This document shows, piece after piece, positions 23,889 to 34,294 of a stretch of DNA of 64,000 nucleotides. The stretch covers positions 4,560,162 through 4,624,161 of the forward strand of contig NZ_CP025572.1 of NCBI RefSeq assembly GCF_018336975.1. The letters run 5' to 3'. Position 1 is the stretch's first letter, and the number at the start of each line of letters is the position of its first letter. The notes below the pieces were generated by a model that did not search any database, was not told where the DNA came from, and saw nothing but the letters and a program-made list of their open reading frames with translations. This DNA comes from Marinomonas sp. CT5 (GTDB lineage: Bacteria > Pseudomonadota > Gammaproteobacteria > Pseudomonadales > Marinomonadaceae). A program made the translations under genes and the position numbers.

Positions 23889-25877
23889 ATGTATCAGAAT
23901 CGAATGCGGCCACTTTTGGTCACGTTAGCGGTCCAAATCTTTATCATTACCTTAATCTTAATGCTTGGCCGTTATGTCATGCTGCAGTCTTTTGCCTCTC
24001 CTGTGGAGCTAGCAAAACACAGTGAAGACCTGACTCGCATGTGGTCAATTGGTATTCGCTATGACCTTAGAATTGGCGGTATGTTCATGGCGCCATTTTT
24101 TTTAGTGGGTCTAGTGTTCTGCGCCAACCGTTTTTCTTGGCGATTACTAAAAGCCATTAGCCCTTTTTTCATGGGACTGATTGTATTTACTGTGGTCATG
24201 GTAACCGTCAGTAACTTCTATTATTACCAAACTTACCATAACCATTTTGATGTTTTTGCCTTTGGTTTAGCTGATGACGATACCAAAAGTGTGCTACTTA
24301 ATATCTGGCAAGATTATCCCGTTATTAAAGGTCTTTTAGCGTCATTGTTAACTGGCTTCATTGCTTATCGTGTGGCTAAGTTCACACTGCGAGATAAGTC
24401 CCGTAAACCTTGGCATTTTAGTGTCTTTACCGTATATGTCGTCATTGCATTTATCGTTCTATTCATTGCCTCTCGCGGAAGTGTGGGTACATTTCCGTTA
24501 CGCCGAGACAATGCGCAAGTTTCCCAATTATTAGTGCTCAACAAATTATCACCTAACGGCTTTATGGCGCTAAACTGGGCGCTTCAAGATAAAAATGAAG
24601 ATGCGTCTTTTTCGCCGGTCAGCCATAAAGATGGTCAAGCACTAGAAGCGAAACTAGGCATTACCCATTTAGCGGCCCGTACTGCCTCAAATCCTTGGCT
24701 TGAATCCAACCGGCCCAACGTCGTTATGAATGTAATGGAGAGTTTTGGCAGCAATATGCTGGCGTTTGATCAACCCGGCATTAATGACCTGTTAGGACGA
24801 TTGCGACCACACTTTAACGAAGACTTTGTCTTTAAACGCTTCCTGTCGGAGGACAATGGTACCGCTCCGTCTTTGGCTGCCATGCTTTTCCATAGCCCTT
24901 TTGAGAACATCAGTCACAGCTCTGAACAAAAAGTGAAACTGCAGGGTGTACCTTTTAGTGTTTACAAAAAAGCCGGTTATAAAACCATCTTCATTTCCCC
25001 TGGGAACATGGCGTGGCGTAATTTGGCGGGGTATTTACCACTACAAGGTGTCGATGTCGTTTATGACCAAAACACTCTTATGGAACGTTATCCAGAATCG
25101 GCGGCAGAACTGGGTGCTTGGGGCGTTCCCGATGACTATGCCTATCGTTTAGCAGAACAAGTGCTCAAAGACAGCAAAGAGCCCACTTTTATAACCATTT
25201 TGACCATTAGCAATCATCCACCTTATCATACGCCATCTCGCTATGAGGCCGCTCCTTTCGCCGCCACTCCTGAAGTCTTGAAGCACTCTGCTGAAGAAGA
25301 CCTCACCGCGTTGGATAACCTGCTAGAAACATATCAGTTTGCAGCAGATGCCTTTGGGCAATTTATCACTAATGTAGAAAACTCAACTGTCGGTGAGAAA
25401 ACCATTATTGCGGCCACTGGCGATCATCAGATGCGCCGCCTAAATGCTTTTTATCCTCAGGAACAAGTATTGGATCGTGCCGTACCCTTTTATCTCCATG
25501 TACCAAAAAGCATCTTGGCGAATACCGATTGGACCTATGACCCAAACCGTGTCGGTTCGCACAAAGATATCTTCCCGACCTTATACCATTTGAGCTTGTC
25601 CGATACCTCCTATCAAGCCATTGCAGGGCGGAATATGCTTGCTCCGATTGATGATGAAAGCCGCGCTTTTGGTTACAACGTCACCCTATGGATTGATAAA
25701 AACGGCGCTTACCCAATGAGTGGTAAAGCCGCATTTTATCCTTGGGAAAACGAGACAGGCCTTCGCACAACCACAAGCAGCGCCGTTCCCAGCGAACAAC
25801 AACAAGCTCGTCAAAAAGCCTTACCTGAATTGCTGCGTTGGCAGTTAAACTCGCAAATACGAGGTTTCACAGATTAG
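23889..25877 (+). CDS. LTA-synthase-like membrane sulfatase
   Basis: A GTG-started frame opens at 23868, but ATG at 23889 follows TTAGGA and begins just before the first membrane helix, giving 662 residues. About five N-terminal transmembrane helices (to about residue 200) are followed by a periplasmic alkaline-phosphatase-superfamily domain. That domain has NVVMNVMESFGSNML for the first metal site, the nucleophile Thr in EDNGTAPS, and ATGDHQMR and GSHKDIFPT for the second metal site. This family includes lipoteichoic acid synthase and, in Gram-negative bacteria, phosphoglycerol or phosphoethanolamine transferases acting on glycans. The substrate is unknown. Confidence 0.85.
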   Translation: MYQNRMRPLLVTLAVQIFIITLILMLGRYVMLQSFASPVELAKHSEDLTRMWSIGIRYDLRIGGMFMAPFFLVGLVFCANRFSWRLLKAISPFFMGLIVFTVVMVTVSNFYYYQTYHNHFDVFAFGLADDDTKSVLLNIWQDYPVIKGLLASLLTGFIAYRVAKFTLRDKSRKPWHFSVFTVYVVIAFIVLFIASRGSVGTFPLRRDNAQVSQLLVLNKLSPNGFMALNWALQDKNEDASFSPVSHKDGQALEAKLGITHLAARTASNPWLESNRPNVVMNVMESFGSNMLAFDQPGINDLLGRLRPHFNEDFVFKRFLSEDNGTAPSLAAMLFHSPFENISHSSEQKVKLQGVPFSVYKKAGYKTIFISPGNMAWRNLAGYLPLQGVDVVYDQNTLMERYPESAAELGAWGVPDDYAYRLAEQVLKDSKEPTFITILTISNHPPYHTPSRYEAAPFAATPEVLKHSAEEDLTALDNLLETYQFAADAFGQFITNVENSTVGEKTIIAATGDHQMRRLNAFYPQEQVLDRAVPFYLHVPKSILANTDWTYDPNRVGSHKDIFPTLYHLSLSDTSYQAIAGRNMLAPIDDESRAFGYNVTLWIDKNGAYPMSGKAAFYPWENETGLRTTTSSAVPSEQQQARQKALPELLRWQLNSQIRGFTD

Positions 25878-25905
25878 TCTGTTATTTACCTGCTTTAAAG
25901 ATCCC

Positions 25906-25937
25906 AAAACCCAACAACATCTTGTCGTTGGGTTTTT
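25906..25937 (+). terminator. Intrinsic terminator after the sulfatase gene
   Basis: AAACCCAAC (25907-25915) pairs with GTTGGGTTT (25927-25935), followed by T residues. It also lies before the convergent kinase gene end. Confidence 0.8.
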
Positions 25938-25969
25938 ATTAAGTTTGAACCCATTTTTTATTCACGCCG

Positions 25970-27844
25970 CTATTCAGGATCTATTTCTACTCGCAAAGGT
26001 ATCGTTAGGGTAAATGTCGTTCCAACGTCGATTTCAGAAACAGCATCAATTCGTCCCTTCATTAATTTATTAACCCATTGGTTTACTAGGTGTAGTCCTA
26101 AACCTGTATGTTGGTTGGTGCGGCCTGTTGTAACAAAGGGATCAAAAATACGCGCTTTAATTTCTGACGAAATGCCTCTGCCATTGTCACTAATAACAAG
26201 AACGAGGTTTTCTTGTTCCTTTTTAGCCGTAAGAGTAATAACGCCTTTATCCAATCGTTGAAAGCCATGATCCAGCGCATTATCAATCAGATTTTGAATA
26301 ATTTGTGACATGGCGCCAGGGTAACCTAACATGTCGATATCTTCTGGACATTGGGCCTCAATACTAATATCGGCACGTTTTTTCAATATTGGCTTATAGG
26401 TGAGTAAAATGTCATTGACGACATTATGAAAGAAGAAAGCCTGAACATCTTGTGCGGTTCTGTCCGACACAATACGTTTAAAACTAGAAACCACATCCAA
26501 GGCACGAACCAGATTTTTCTCTGCTATCTGTAAAGAGCTATCCATTTTTTCTAGTCCATCAGAAGGATGAAGTTTAGCTTCTTTATCCAACCATACTTTA
26601 CAAGAGGACAGCGCCATTCTGACGCCACCGAGCGGTGTGTGCATTTCATGAGCTAAGCCAGCTACCATCAATCCTAGCGAGGACAATTTGCTGCTTTCTA
26701 CTAGCTCGTCCTGAAGATCCACTAAGCGCTTATTCGTTAGACTCAGTTTACGGTTTATCTGCTCAGCTTGTGCTTTTTCTTGCTGAACCAGCTTAAGTAA
26801 TCGATAAGTCTCAAATTGCGCGGTAACTTGCCGCCAAACCAACCATGCAATCAAAGCAAAGAAGACTACCGCTATACCAATAATGCTAAGGATTAACCTC
26901 GCTCGCCATGCAGAAAATACTTCAGAATTAGAGCGTGCAATAAAATACAAAGATGGTGCTTGTGAACTCTGAACATCCGCTTCTTCATCTATATGCAGTT
27001 TCAAGAGACTCCACAAACGGCCATCATCAAAAACTCGTTCTAAACCATCCACTGCATCCATTTCCTGCCAAATAGCCGGAAAATGCGTTTTGATATTAAA
27101 GTTCAAATTGTCAGGGTGCAGTATTCCGCCCCATTCAAGGACTTTGTCGGCCGCTAAAACCCAATCGCCATTGGAGTCTAGTATTTCTAAATGCACACCA
27201 TCACTGCTAAAAGTCCGAACAAGCTCAAACAGTTTGCTCAAGTCATAATTCACCACCAAAATTCCCGGTATCTCGCCATTTACTCTGACGACACCACGAA
27301 CCGTTGGCTGAAAAGGACGTACGATTTCTTTATTTTCTATATTAAGATCCAAAGAGGAAATGTATACATCGTTGCTGCTATCCGGTGCATTTTGTACATA
27401 ATGCCGATCCGATTTGTTTTGTAGTTGATCTTCTGGCACAAGAGAGATGACACCAACTTGAGAGTTGATTCGAATGTGCTCTTGGCCATCTGGCATAATC
27501 CAGCGAACTTGCGAAATTAGCTTAGACGTTCGAGCAAATTGACTAAACTCATCCACCACCTGAGCCTCCCAATCACTTGGGATTGTTTTTTCGTTCTGTG
27601 TAGATAAGCGAGCATTAATGCTGTTGCGTAGCAGCAAGGTAACGCGCTTAATATGCCCCATTTCACGGCTAAAAACACTGGCGCTACGAGACAAAACCTC
27701 AGACTCACTAAATGCTAACTGACTGATTTTGTTGTCTAAGAAAAAGCGATAACTGCCCCAGCTAAGCAACATTATGAAAATCAAAGCACCTGACAAATAC
27801 ATGAAAAGTAATGATTTTTGAGACATCCGTTTGCCAAAAATCAT
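25970..27844 (-). CDS. Membrane sensor histidine kinase
   Basis: The 624-residue protein has a transmembrane helix (about 14-34), a large Cache-like periplasmic domain to about 310, a second helix (LILSIIGIAVVFFALIAWLVW), a coiled linker, HisKA (GLMVAGLAHEMHTPLGG, His near 399) and HATPase (NLIDNALDHG, SDNGRGI, HTGLGLHLV). It follows the receiver-EAL gene by 3 bases in the same operon and is probably its cognate kinase. The signal sensed is unknown. Confidence 0.92.
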   Translation of the reverse strand: MIFGKRMSQKSLLFMYLSGALIFIMLLSWGSYRFFLDNKISQLAFSESEVLSRSASVFSREMGHIKRVTLLLRNSINARLSTQNEKTIPSDWEAQVVDEFSQFARTSKLISQVRWIMPDGQEHIRINSQVGVISLVPEDQLQNKSDRHYVQNAPDSSNDVYISSLDLNIENKEIVRPFQPTVRGVVRVNGEIPGILVVNYDLSKLFELVRTFSSDGVHLEILDSNGDWVLAADKVLEWGGILHPDNLNFNIKTHFPAIWQEMDAVDGLERVFDDGRLWSLLKLHIDEEADVQSSQAPSLYFIARSNSEVFSAWRARLILSIIGIAVVFFALIAWLVWRQVTAQFETYRLLKLVQQEKAQAEQINRKLSLTNKRLVDLQDELVESSKLSSLGLMVAGLAHEMHTPLGGVRMALSSCKVWLDKEAKLHPSDGLEKMDSSLQIAEKNLVRALDVVSSFKRIVSDRTAQDVQAFFFHNVVNDILLTYKPILKKRADISIEAQCPEDIDMLGYPGAMSQIIQNLIDNALDHGFQRLDKGVITLTAKKEQENLVLVISDNGRGISSEIKARIFDPFVTTGRTNQHTGLGLHLVNQWVNKLMKGRIDAVSEIDVGTTFTLTIPLRVEIDPE

Positions 27845-27847
27845 ATT

Positions 27848-30049
27848 CTATAACCCTGATTTAACCCAACTAATGGTATCGTCTAATGACATAGGTTTAG
27901 CAAATAAGTAACCTTGACCATCATCACATCCCAAAGCCAATAGATTGTTTTTTTGCTGCTCGGTCTCAATGCCTTCAGCAATCACGCTTAGCCCCAAGAA
28001 GTTTCCGAGTTCGATGATCATCTTAAGTATCTCCCAATCTTTTTCGGATTCTTCCATACGCCACACAAAGCTGTGATCAATTTTGATGGTTGAAACCGAT
28101 AAAGTAGATAGATACGCTAAAGAAGAATATCCCGTTCCAAAATCATCAATATTCACCTTTATACCTTCAGCCTTTAAAGCTAATAAGTGTTTGTTTATCA
28201 TAGTTTTTTCATAGATAAACTGTGATTCGGTAATTTCCAGTTCAATCATTTCATTTGGAACATTTTCTGCTTGAAGAAGTTTTTTAAAACGATCGAAATA
28301 GTTAGGACGAATAATTTCATTGCCTGCGACATTGACTGAAATAGGCACATTAATACCTATTTCTTTCAGTGTATTAATCGCTTTACAGGACTGTTTCAAC
28401 ATCTGCTGATCCAATTTATCAATCAGACCACTATTCTCAGCCAAAACGATAAATTGATCGGGAGGAATAACACTACCATTTTTATGTGTCCATCGAGCCA
28501 AGGCTTCAAACCCAATTAATGAGTTGTCTTTTAGACTAAATTTAGGTTGGAAATACGCGCGAATCTGATGATCAGCAATAGCCTCTCGTAGATCTGTTAA
28601 TAACTCATAGCGCCCAAACATGTCCGAGGCAAGGGTTTCAGAAAAAGCCAAATATGAAGCACCTTCGTACTTGGCTCGTTCTAAGGTGCTTTTTCCTACG
28701 CTTACTAATTGCTCTGGCTCATAATTTGGAAAGTCTGAAAACTTCACCGAGCTTACGGTTAAATCAATAGAATGTAAGGAGTTTTCAACTTCAATACTGG
28801 TATGAATAATATTCTCGAGTGACGCTTCGTTGTAATCCTGATAGTCATACACAATCAACACCAGAGTGTCTCGCTCAAGCAAGGCAATATCGACTGCTTT
28901 GTCAAAGAAGTGACTCAAATAATCGTACAGAGAAAGCGTTAATTGATCGCAATATTTAGACCCTAAAACAGACTCGGTATAAGCTAAGTCTTCTACGTAA
29001 AGCATTAATAAAGTCGCTTTTTTTCGCTCCCAGGAAAACATGTTGCGTATTTCGCGAACCAACCAGTTTTTGTTATGAATCCCTAAGGTAGGCTCAACAT
29101 AAGCCAGCTCGGTTAGTTTATTATGCAAGGCAACATTGCGAAAGCCAGCGCTAATGTTTTCGCAAAATACCTGAAGCAGGTTAATTTCATTACTCGCAAG
29201 ATTCCTATCAAGCTTGACCACCACCATGTATTCTCGATTTTCCAACTCTTTGTTCGAAAAATACAACACAGAAAAGCCATCCTGAAAGACATGACTTTTC
29301 TGTGTATTGGCGAGCTCCACGGCTTCTTTTAGAACACCTTCCGTGATTGCTGATAAAAAATATTTATGGATGTGGGACGAAAACTCTCCACAAGCCGCCA
29401 CAATTAAGGCTTTTTCGAGATGCTCTTCTTCAGGATGAAAAAAGCAAACTATGCCGCCACTGCTCATTTTTAGCAGCAGCCCGATCTCTTCCAAAATAGA
29501 ACGTGTGTAGTCGGTAATATCACTCTTTGAGGCAATTCTTTGACTCGCTGCAAGTAACAATTGCATGCCATGGCGGGCTTCTTTCATGTCAGAAAGATGC
29601 TCCCAAGTACGCAAGTTACTTAACACTATGGTCTGTAAATGCGCCTGCGTGAGGTCTGATTTACACCAATAGTCATCGATATCGTATTGACCAATAAGAT
29701 CGTTAACTGGTGCCATACCCGGCTGACCTGTTAATAAAACAATGCGTACCAAATCATTACCAATAACGTCACGAATAGTACGAATTAAGCGTAGGCCAGC
29801 GACATCCGTTTCCATGACAACATCAAGAAAAATAACCGATATATCAGGATTAGCGGCGATGACTGTCGCCGCTTCATTGGCAGATGATGCGGTCAGAAAC
29901 TCCACCTGTTTATCGTCATAATTAAGCGCACTCAGGCCGTTCATCAGTGCTTCTTGGTAATCGGGATCATCTTCAACGGATAAGACTTTGCAGTAGTTTC
30001 TTCGTGTGGAGGTTGCTTTCAGCGATTTCTTTTCGTAGGGTAAATCCAT
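27848..30049 (-). CDS. Response regulator with degenerate GGDEF and EAL output
   Basis: The 733-residue protein has an N-terminal receiver (SVEDDPDYQEAL, phospho-acceptor Asp near 75 in FLDVVMETD), then a DUF3369-like GAF region (about 150-310). A GGDEF-like domain follows in which the signature is replaced by LLERDTLVL near 393, so it should be inactive as a cyclase. The EAL domain has FEALARW near 513, EITESQF and DDFGTGYSSL intact. It is therefore a likely c-di-GMP phosphodiesterase switched by phosphorylation. It is the first gene of a two-gene operon with the histidine kinase. Confidence 0.9.
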   Translation of the reverse strand: MDLPYEKKSLKATSTRRNYCKVLSVEDDPDYQEALMNGLSALNYDDKQVEFLTASSANEAATVIAANPDISVIFLDVVMETDVAGLRLIRTIRDVIGNDLVRIVLLTGQPGMAPVNDLIGQYDIDDYWCKSDLTQAHLQTIVLSNLRTWEHLSDMKEARHGMQLLLAASQRIASKSDITDYTRSILEEIGLLLKMSSGGIVCFFHPEEEHLEKALIVAACGEFSSHIHKYFLSAITEGVLKEAVELANTQKSHVFQDGFSVLYFSNKELENREYMVVVKLDRNLASNEINLLQVFCENISAGFRNVALHNKLTELAYVEPTLGIHNKNWLVREIRNMFSWERKKATLLMLYVEDLAYTESVLGSKYCDQLTLSLYDYLSHFFDKAVDIALLERDTLVLIVYDYQDYNEASLENIIHTSIEVENSLHSIDLTVSSVKFSDFPNYEPEQLVSVGKSTLERAKYEGASYLAFSETLASDMFGRYELLTDLREAIADHQIRAYFQPKFSLKDNSLIGFEALARWTHKNGSVIPPDQFIVLAENSGLIDKLDQQMLKQSCKAINTLKEIGINVPISVNVAGNEIIRPNYFDRFKKLLQAENVPNEMIELEITESQFIYEKTMINKHLLALKAEGIKVNIDDFGTGYSSLAYLSTLSVSTIKIDHSFVWRMEESEKDWEILKMIIELGNFLGLSVIAEGIETEQQKNNLLALGCDDGQGYLFAKPMSLDDTISWVKSGL

Positions 30050-30337
30050 TGTATTTCCCTTCCTTGTTTTATCATTTATCTGTTGGATTCATATCATTGA
30101 AGCTTAGCCTTGTTTATAAAAAATGCATCAGGAACAAAAAAACTTTGTAACGAATTATTAATGACCACTAAATGAATAGGATGTTGTCAGCTAAAATTAA
30201 AACTCGGCTTGAACACTCAACAACATCCCTGTCAAAAAGCGCCAATATCGTCAATAATACTCAACTCACTAGCAGGCATTTTGTTTGTGATATAGTAAAA
30301 CGCAACAAAGTCAAAAAAGGCGGATTAGAAGAACCCC

Positions 30338-30961
30338 ATGGACAAACATAAAGGCAATTTATTCATCTTATCGGCGCCTTCTGGGGCTGGTAAATCGACC
30401 TTATACAAGGCGCTTCTTAGCCAAGATTCTCAGGTACGAATTTCAATTTCTCATACCACACGAGCACCGCGAACTGGTGAAGAACATGGCCGAGAATACT
30501 ACTTTATCGACGATGAATCCTTCTTGGACATGATTGCTGAAGACGCTTTTTTCGAGCACGCTCAAGTTTTTGATAATTATTACGGCACATCAAAAGAGTC
30601 TATTTTCGGCATGCTAGAACAAGGCTTAGACGTGATTTTAGAAATAGACTGGCAAGGCGCTCGCCAAGTACGTCAACTCTATCCTGAAGCCATTGGAATA
30701 TTCATTTTGCCGCCATCATTACAGGCGCTAGAAGAGCGCTTAAGAAAACGCGCTACCGACACAGATGAAGTCATTCAGCGTCGTATGGCAAAGGCTGTAA
30801 ATGAGATGTCGCATTATCACGAATACGATTTTGTTATTGTAAATGACGATTTTGATGCTGCACTTTCACAAATGGCCGCTATTTTTCAAGCAATGCGCTC
30901 AAAAACAGCGGTTATGCAAGAAAAAAACAGCAATCTTATAAATGATCTCTTGTCATTATAA
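30338..30961 (+). CDS. gmk: Guanylate kinase
   Basis: This essential enzyme converts GMP and ATP to GDP and ADP. The 207-residue protein shows the P-loop LSAPSGAGKSTL, the GMP-binding SHTTRAPRTGEEHGREYYF and the DVILEIDWQGARQVR segment. It heads the conserved gmk-rpoZ-spoT-ridA cluster. In related genomes yicC lies directly upstream; here the two-component EAL operon is divergent from it. The 288-base region upstream must hold both promoters. Confidence 0.97.
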   Translation: MDKHKGNLFILSAPSGAGKSTLYKALLSQDSQVRISISHTTRAPRTGEEHGREYYFIDDESFLDMIAEDAFFEHAQVFDNYYGTSKESIFGMLEQGLDVILEIDWQGARQVRQLYPEAIGIFILPPSLQALEERLRKRATDTDEVIQRRMAKAVNEMSHYHEYDFVIVNDDFDAALSQMAAIFQAMRSKTAVMQEKNSNLINDLLSL

Positions 30962-31018
30962 GAAGCCGTTCAGTAGAATTACCCTTGGAAAAATAGATAA
31001 CCGAAAACAGAGGTCAAA

Positions 31019-31243
31019 ATGGCTCGAGTTACCGTAGAAGATTGTTTAGAAAACGTTGATAACCGCTTTGAATTAGTGATGGTCGCTTCCAAGCGAGCTC
31101 GTCAACTAGCGACTGGCGGGGAAGATGCAAAAGTGCCTTTTGAAGGCGACAAAGTTACTGTAGTTGCACTACGTGAAATCGCGGAAAATTTGATCAATGC
31201 GGATAATGTTGATCAACAAAAACGCCCTTTGCACGAGTTTTAA
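31019..31243 (+). CDS. rpoZ: RNA polymerase omega subunit
   Basis: Omega aids folding and assembly of the beta-prime subunit and binds ppGpp at its interface. The 74-residue protein begins [20 protein letters not shown] and has the ASKRARQL helix, both family hallmarks. AGAGGTC precedes the ATG. It sits between gmk and spoT as in most gammaproteobacteria, linking transcription and stringent response genes. Confidence 0.97.
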   Translation: MARVTVEDCLENVDNRFELVMVASKRARQLATGGEDAKVPFEGDKVTVVALREIAENLINADNVDQQKRPLHEF

Positions 31244-31305
31244 TATCCATGGTGTCGCTCATATCACAACTGTCGCGCTTCCTTTTTGCCTTAGTGAGGT
31301 GAGCG

Positions 31306-33423
31306 ATGTATACCATTGAAGATCTAGCACTGACCTTGAGTCAGTATTTACCTTATGACCAAGTCGCCAAGGTAAAACGCGCCTACTATTACGCGGAACA
31401 AGCCCACGATGGGCAACGACGTAAAAGTGGCGAGCCCTATGTCACCCATCCTCTCGCTGTCGCCGAAATTCTATCGGAACTTCGAATGGATTGTGATGGA
31501 TTAACGGCGGCACTTCTGCACGATGTTATTGAAGATACCGGCATTAGCCGTGAAGCCCTAACCGAACAATTTGGCGAAGGCGTTGCAGGCCTAGTGGATG
31601 GTGTGAGTAAGCTCACACACCTAGAGTTTAACAGCCAAATCGAGAAACAAGCCCATAACTTCCAAAAAATGGCCATGGCCATGGCTGATGACATTCGTGT
31701 CATCTTGGTTAAGTTGGCCGATAGACTCCATAACATGCGCACATTAGATGCCATGCCTGCCCACAAAAAACGCCGTATTGCCCGCGAAACACTGGATATT
31801 TATGCCCCTATCGCAAACCGTCTGGGGATGTACAAAGTTCGGGTAGATTTAGAGTCTCTCGCTTTTCAAGCCTATTATCCAATGCGCGCCCGTATGCTAC
31901 AAAAAGCCATCCATAAAAAGTATGGCCAGCAGCGTATTAAAGACACCCAAAAGCTTGAAGATACAATTCGATCAGAACTCGCCGCGGATTATATTGAAGC
32001 CAGCATTAGCGTTCGTGAAAAACACATTTACAGCATTTATCAAAAGATGGATAAAAAACGCCGTTCTTTAGATGAAATTATGGATGTGATGGGCGTTCGT
32101 ATTGTTACTGATCGACATGATAGTTGTTATCGAATTCTTGGCGTAATTCATGCTCTGTTTAAGCCGATTGAGGGCCGTTTTAAAGATTACATTGCGGTTC
32201 CAAAATCCAATGGCTACCAATCTCTTCACACTACCGTATTGGGCACCAATGGTATTCCAATGGAAGTTCAAATACGCACAGAAGAAATGGACTTGGTTGC
32301 CAATAATGGCATCGCTGCCCATTGGGCTTACAAGGTTAGCGGCACATCAAACATTCCAAGCAACCATGATCGTGCAACTAAATGGGTAAAAAGCTTATTA
32401 GAAATTCAACAAAAAGCGCGCAACCCCGTTGAGTTTGTGGATAACGTAAAAAATGATTTATTCCCTGATGAGGTGTATGTTTTTACTCCAAATGGACAAA
32501 TCATTGAATTACCTTCCGGCGCGACCCCTGTCGACTTCGCTTATGGTGTTCACACCGAAATCGGCAACACTTGTATTTCTTGTCGAATTAATCGTCGTCT
32601 TGCTCCACTAAGTACACAATTAGAAAGTGGTCAAACGGTCGAAATTATTACTGCAAAAACAGCCCAGCCCAATGTTGCTTGGCTGAGCTTCGCAATTACC
32701 GGCAAAGCACGTACAAACATTCGTCACTATTTAAAAGACAAACAACGCGAAAACGCCATTTCTATTGGCCATCGCCTATTAACTCGTTCACTAAACGCGT
32801 TTAAAACCAATATTGATGAATTGACTACAGAGCAGATCGCACAAGTATTGGAGAACCACCAGCTTTCATCTCTCGAAGATCTACTGGAATCCATAGGCAA
32901 AGGGCGTCATGTTGGTTATCTAGTCGCTCGTGAACTCTTCCCGAATATCGATGAAGACACCTTGGTCACGCCAAAATCCTTCAAGGTAAACGGCTCAGAG
33001 GGAATGTTGATTTCCTATGCTAAATGCTGCTCACCTATTCCTGGCGACCCTATAGTTGGATACGTTCAGGTAGACAAAGGCATTATTATTCATCACCTCA
33101 ATTGTCCTAACGTTCAAGATCATTTATCCAATCCTGAGCGCTTTATTCACATGGCATGGGGTAAAGAGATTGAAGAAGAATTACACATCAGTCTAATTGT
33201 TACCTATATCAACGAACGTGGCGCTGTGGCTAAAATTGCCAGCTCAATTAGCGATACTGATTTCCAAGTATCGAACCTCGATATCATTGAACGAGGCCGA
33301 GTCAGTCGCCTACGGTTAAGCATCACTATTTCTAGTCGAGTAGGCTTAGCCGATGTGATGCGCCGGATAAAAGCGGTTCGTTGTGTAGAAAAAGTTTCTC
33401 GGGAAACTATTGTCGGGCGCTAA
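31306..33423 (+). CDS. spoT: Bifunctional (p)ppGpp synthetase/hydrolase SpoT
   Basis: SpoT makes and degrades the alarmone (p)ppGpp. The 705-residue protein has the HD hydrolase domain ([19 protein letters not shown] near residue 71, so hydrolysis is intact), the synthetase domain ([19 protein letters not shown]), TGS ([24 protein letters not shown]), a helical and zinc-finger-like part ([13 protein letters not shown]) and a C-terminal ACT domain. AGTGAGGTGAGCG precedes the ATG. It lies 62 bases after rpoZ in the same unit. Confidence 0.97.
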   Translation: MYTIEDLALTLSQYLPYDQVAKVKRAYYYAEQAHDGQRRKSGEPYVTHPLAVAEILSELRMDCDGLTAALLHDVIEDTGISREALTEQFGEGVAGLVDGVSKLTHLEFNSQIEKQAHNFQKMAMAMADDIRVILVKLADRLHNMRTLDAMPAHKKRRIARETLDIYAPIANRLGMYKVRVDLESLAFQAYYPMRARMLQKAIHKKYGQQRIKDTQKLEDTIRSELAADYIEASISVREKHIYSIYQKMDKKRRSLDEIMDVMGVRIVTDRHDSCYRILGVIHALFKPIEGRFKDYIAVPKSNGYQSLHTTVLGTNGIPMEVQIRTEEMDLVANNGIAAHWAYKVSGTSNIPSNHDRATKWVKSLLEIQQKARNPVEFVDNVKNDLFPDEVYVFTPNGQIIELPSGATPVDFAYGVHTEIGNTCISCRINRRLAPLSTQLESGQTVEIITAKTAQPNVAWLSFAITGKARTNIRHYLKDKQRENAISIGHRLLTRSLNAFKTNIDELTTEQIAQVLENHQLSSLEDLLESIGKGRHVGYLVARELFPNIDEDTLVTPKSFKVNGSEGMLISYAKCCSPIPGDPIVGYVQVDKGIIIHHLNCPNVQDHLSNPERFIHMAWGKEIEEELHISLIVTYINERGAVAKIASSISDTDFQVSNLDIIERGRVSRLRLSITISSRVGLADVMRRIKAVRCVEKVSRETIVGR

Positions 33424-33464
33424 CCCTCTGTCACTCACCATCTTCTAGAAAAAGGATACTTAAT

Positions 33465-33851
33465 ATGTCAAAGCAAGTCATTCACACTGAAAACGCACCC
33501 GCCGCTATTGGTCCTTACTCCCAAGCAATACGCGCAGGCAACACGGTGTATTTGTCGGGTCAAATTCCTCTCGTTCCTGAAACGATGGAAATTATCAGCG
33601 AAGATATCGTTGAGCAAACAACTCAAGTATTCAAAAACCTACAAGCCGTTTGCCAAGAAGCCGGTGGCTCTTTGGAAAACGTTGTAAAATTCAATATTTT
33701 TATGACTGATTTGGGTAACTTCGCCACTGTAAATGAAGTCATGGCCCAGTTCGTGAAAGAGCCATACCCTGCTCGTGCCGCAATGGGTGTTCGCGCCTTA
33801 CCAAAAGGTGTACAGGTAGAAATCGAAGGCATCATGGTATTGGAAAACTAA
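33465..33851 (+). CDS. ridA: RidA enamine/imine deaminase
   Basis: RidA hydrolyses reactive 2-aminoacrylate-type intermediates. A longer frame starts at 33381 inside spoT, but the ATG at 33465 has AAAAGGA upstream and gives the usual 128 residues. Motifs [18 protein letters not shown] and the C-terminal [21 protein letters not shown], with the conserved Arg, are present. It is the last gene of the gmk cluster, followed by a strong terminator. The same gene order is known from Pseudomonas. Confidence 0.96.
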   Translation: MSKQVIHTENAPAAIGPYSQAIRAGNTVYLSGQIPLVPETMEIISEDIVEQTTQVFKNLQAVCQEAGGSLENVVKFNIFMTDLGNFATVNEVMAQFVKEPYPARAAMGVRALPKGVQVEIEGIMVLEN

Positions 33852-33876
33852 ACACTTAGATCCAACATGACTTTAC

Positions 33877-33904
33877 AAAAAAAGAGGCTTCAGCCTCTTT
33901 TTTT
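33877..33904. terminator. Bidirectional terminator between ridA and arnF
   Basis: AAAAAAAGAGGCT and AGCCTCTTTTTTT form a tight stem over a 2-base spacer, with T runs on both strands, so it can stop both converging units. Confidence 0.9.
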
Positions 33905-33907
33905 GTT

Positions 33908-34294
33908 TTACCAAGATGTATTACGTCTGGGTTTATAGGTAATTAAACTTACGCCTAACACAATCAATACACTGCCAAACATGACCGATAAAGACAAAAC
34001 CTCATCAAATAAAATATTAGCCATGACAGTAACCAAAACATAACTGATACTCAAGCATGGATAAGCAATCGACAATGGCAGCTTGGACAACGCTAGCATC
34101 CAACAGCCTAGGGACAAAGCATAACAAGTTAAACCGCCAATGACTGTAGCAAGATCAACAAAGTGGCTTATCCAAAAATGAAAATTCAACCAATCTAGTG
34201 AAAATAAAGGTAAGCCGCTCATGCCAGATTTCATCAACAGCTGAGCTATAGTGACAAGCATCACACTGGCTGAGATTGCTAACCAAGCCTTCAT
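33908..34294 (-). CDS. arnF: ArnF, subunit of aminoarabinose-phosphoundecaprenol flippase
   Basis: ArnE and ArnF are small SMR-like membrane proteins that move undecaprenyl-phosphate-aminoarabinose across the inner membrane. This 128-residue protein has four hydrophobic helices and the family motif SIAYPCLSISYVLVTVMANILFDE near the middle. Its ATG overlaps the arnE stop by 4 bases, so the two are coupled. It is the last gene of the arn operon. Confidence 0.88.
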   Translation of the reverse strand: MKAWLAISASVMLVTIAQLLMKSGMSGLPLFSLDWLNFHFWISHFVDLATVIGGLTCYALSLGCWMLALSKLPLSIAYPCLSISYVLVTVMANILFDEVLSLSVMFGSVLIVLGVSLITYKPRRNTSW

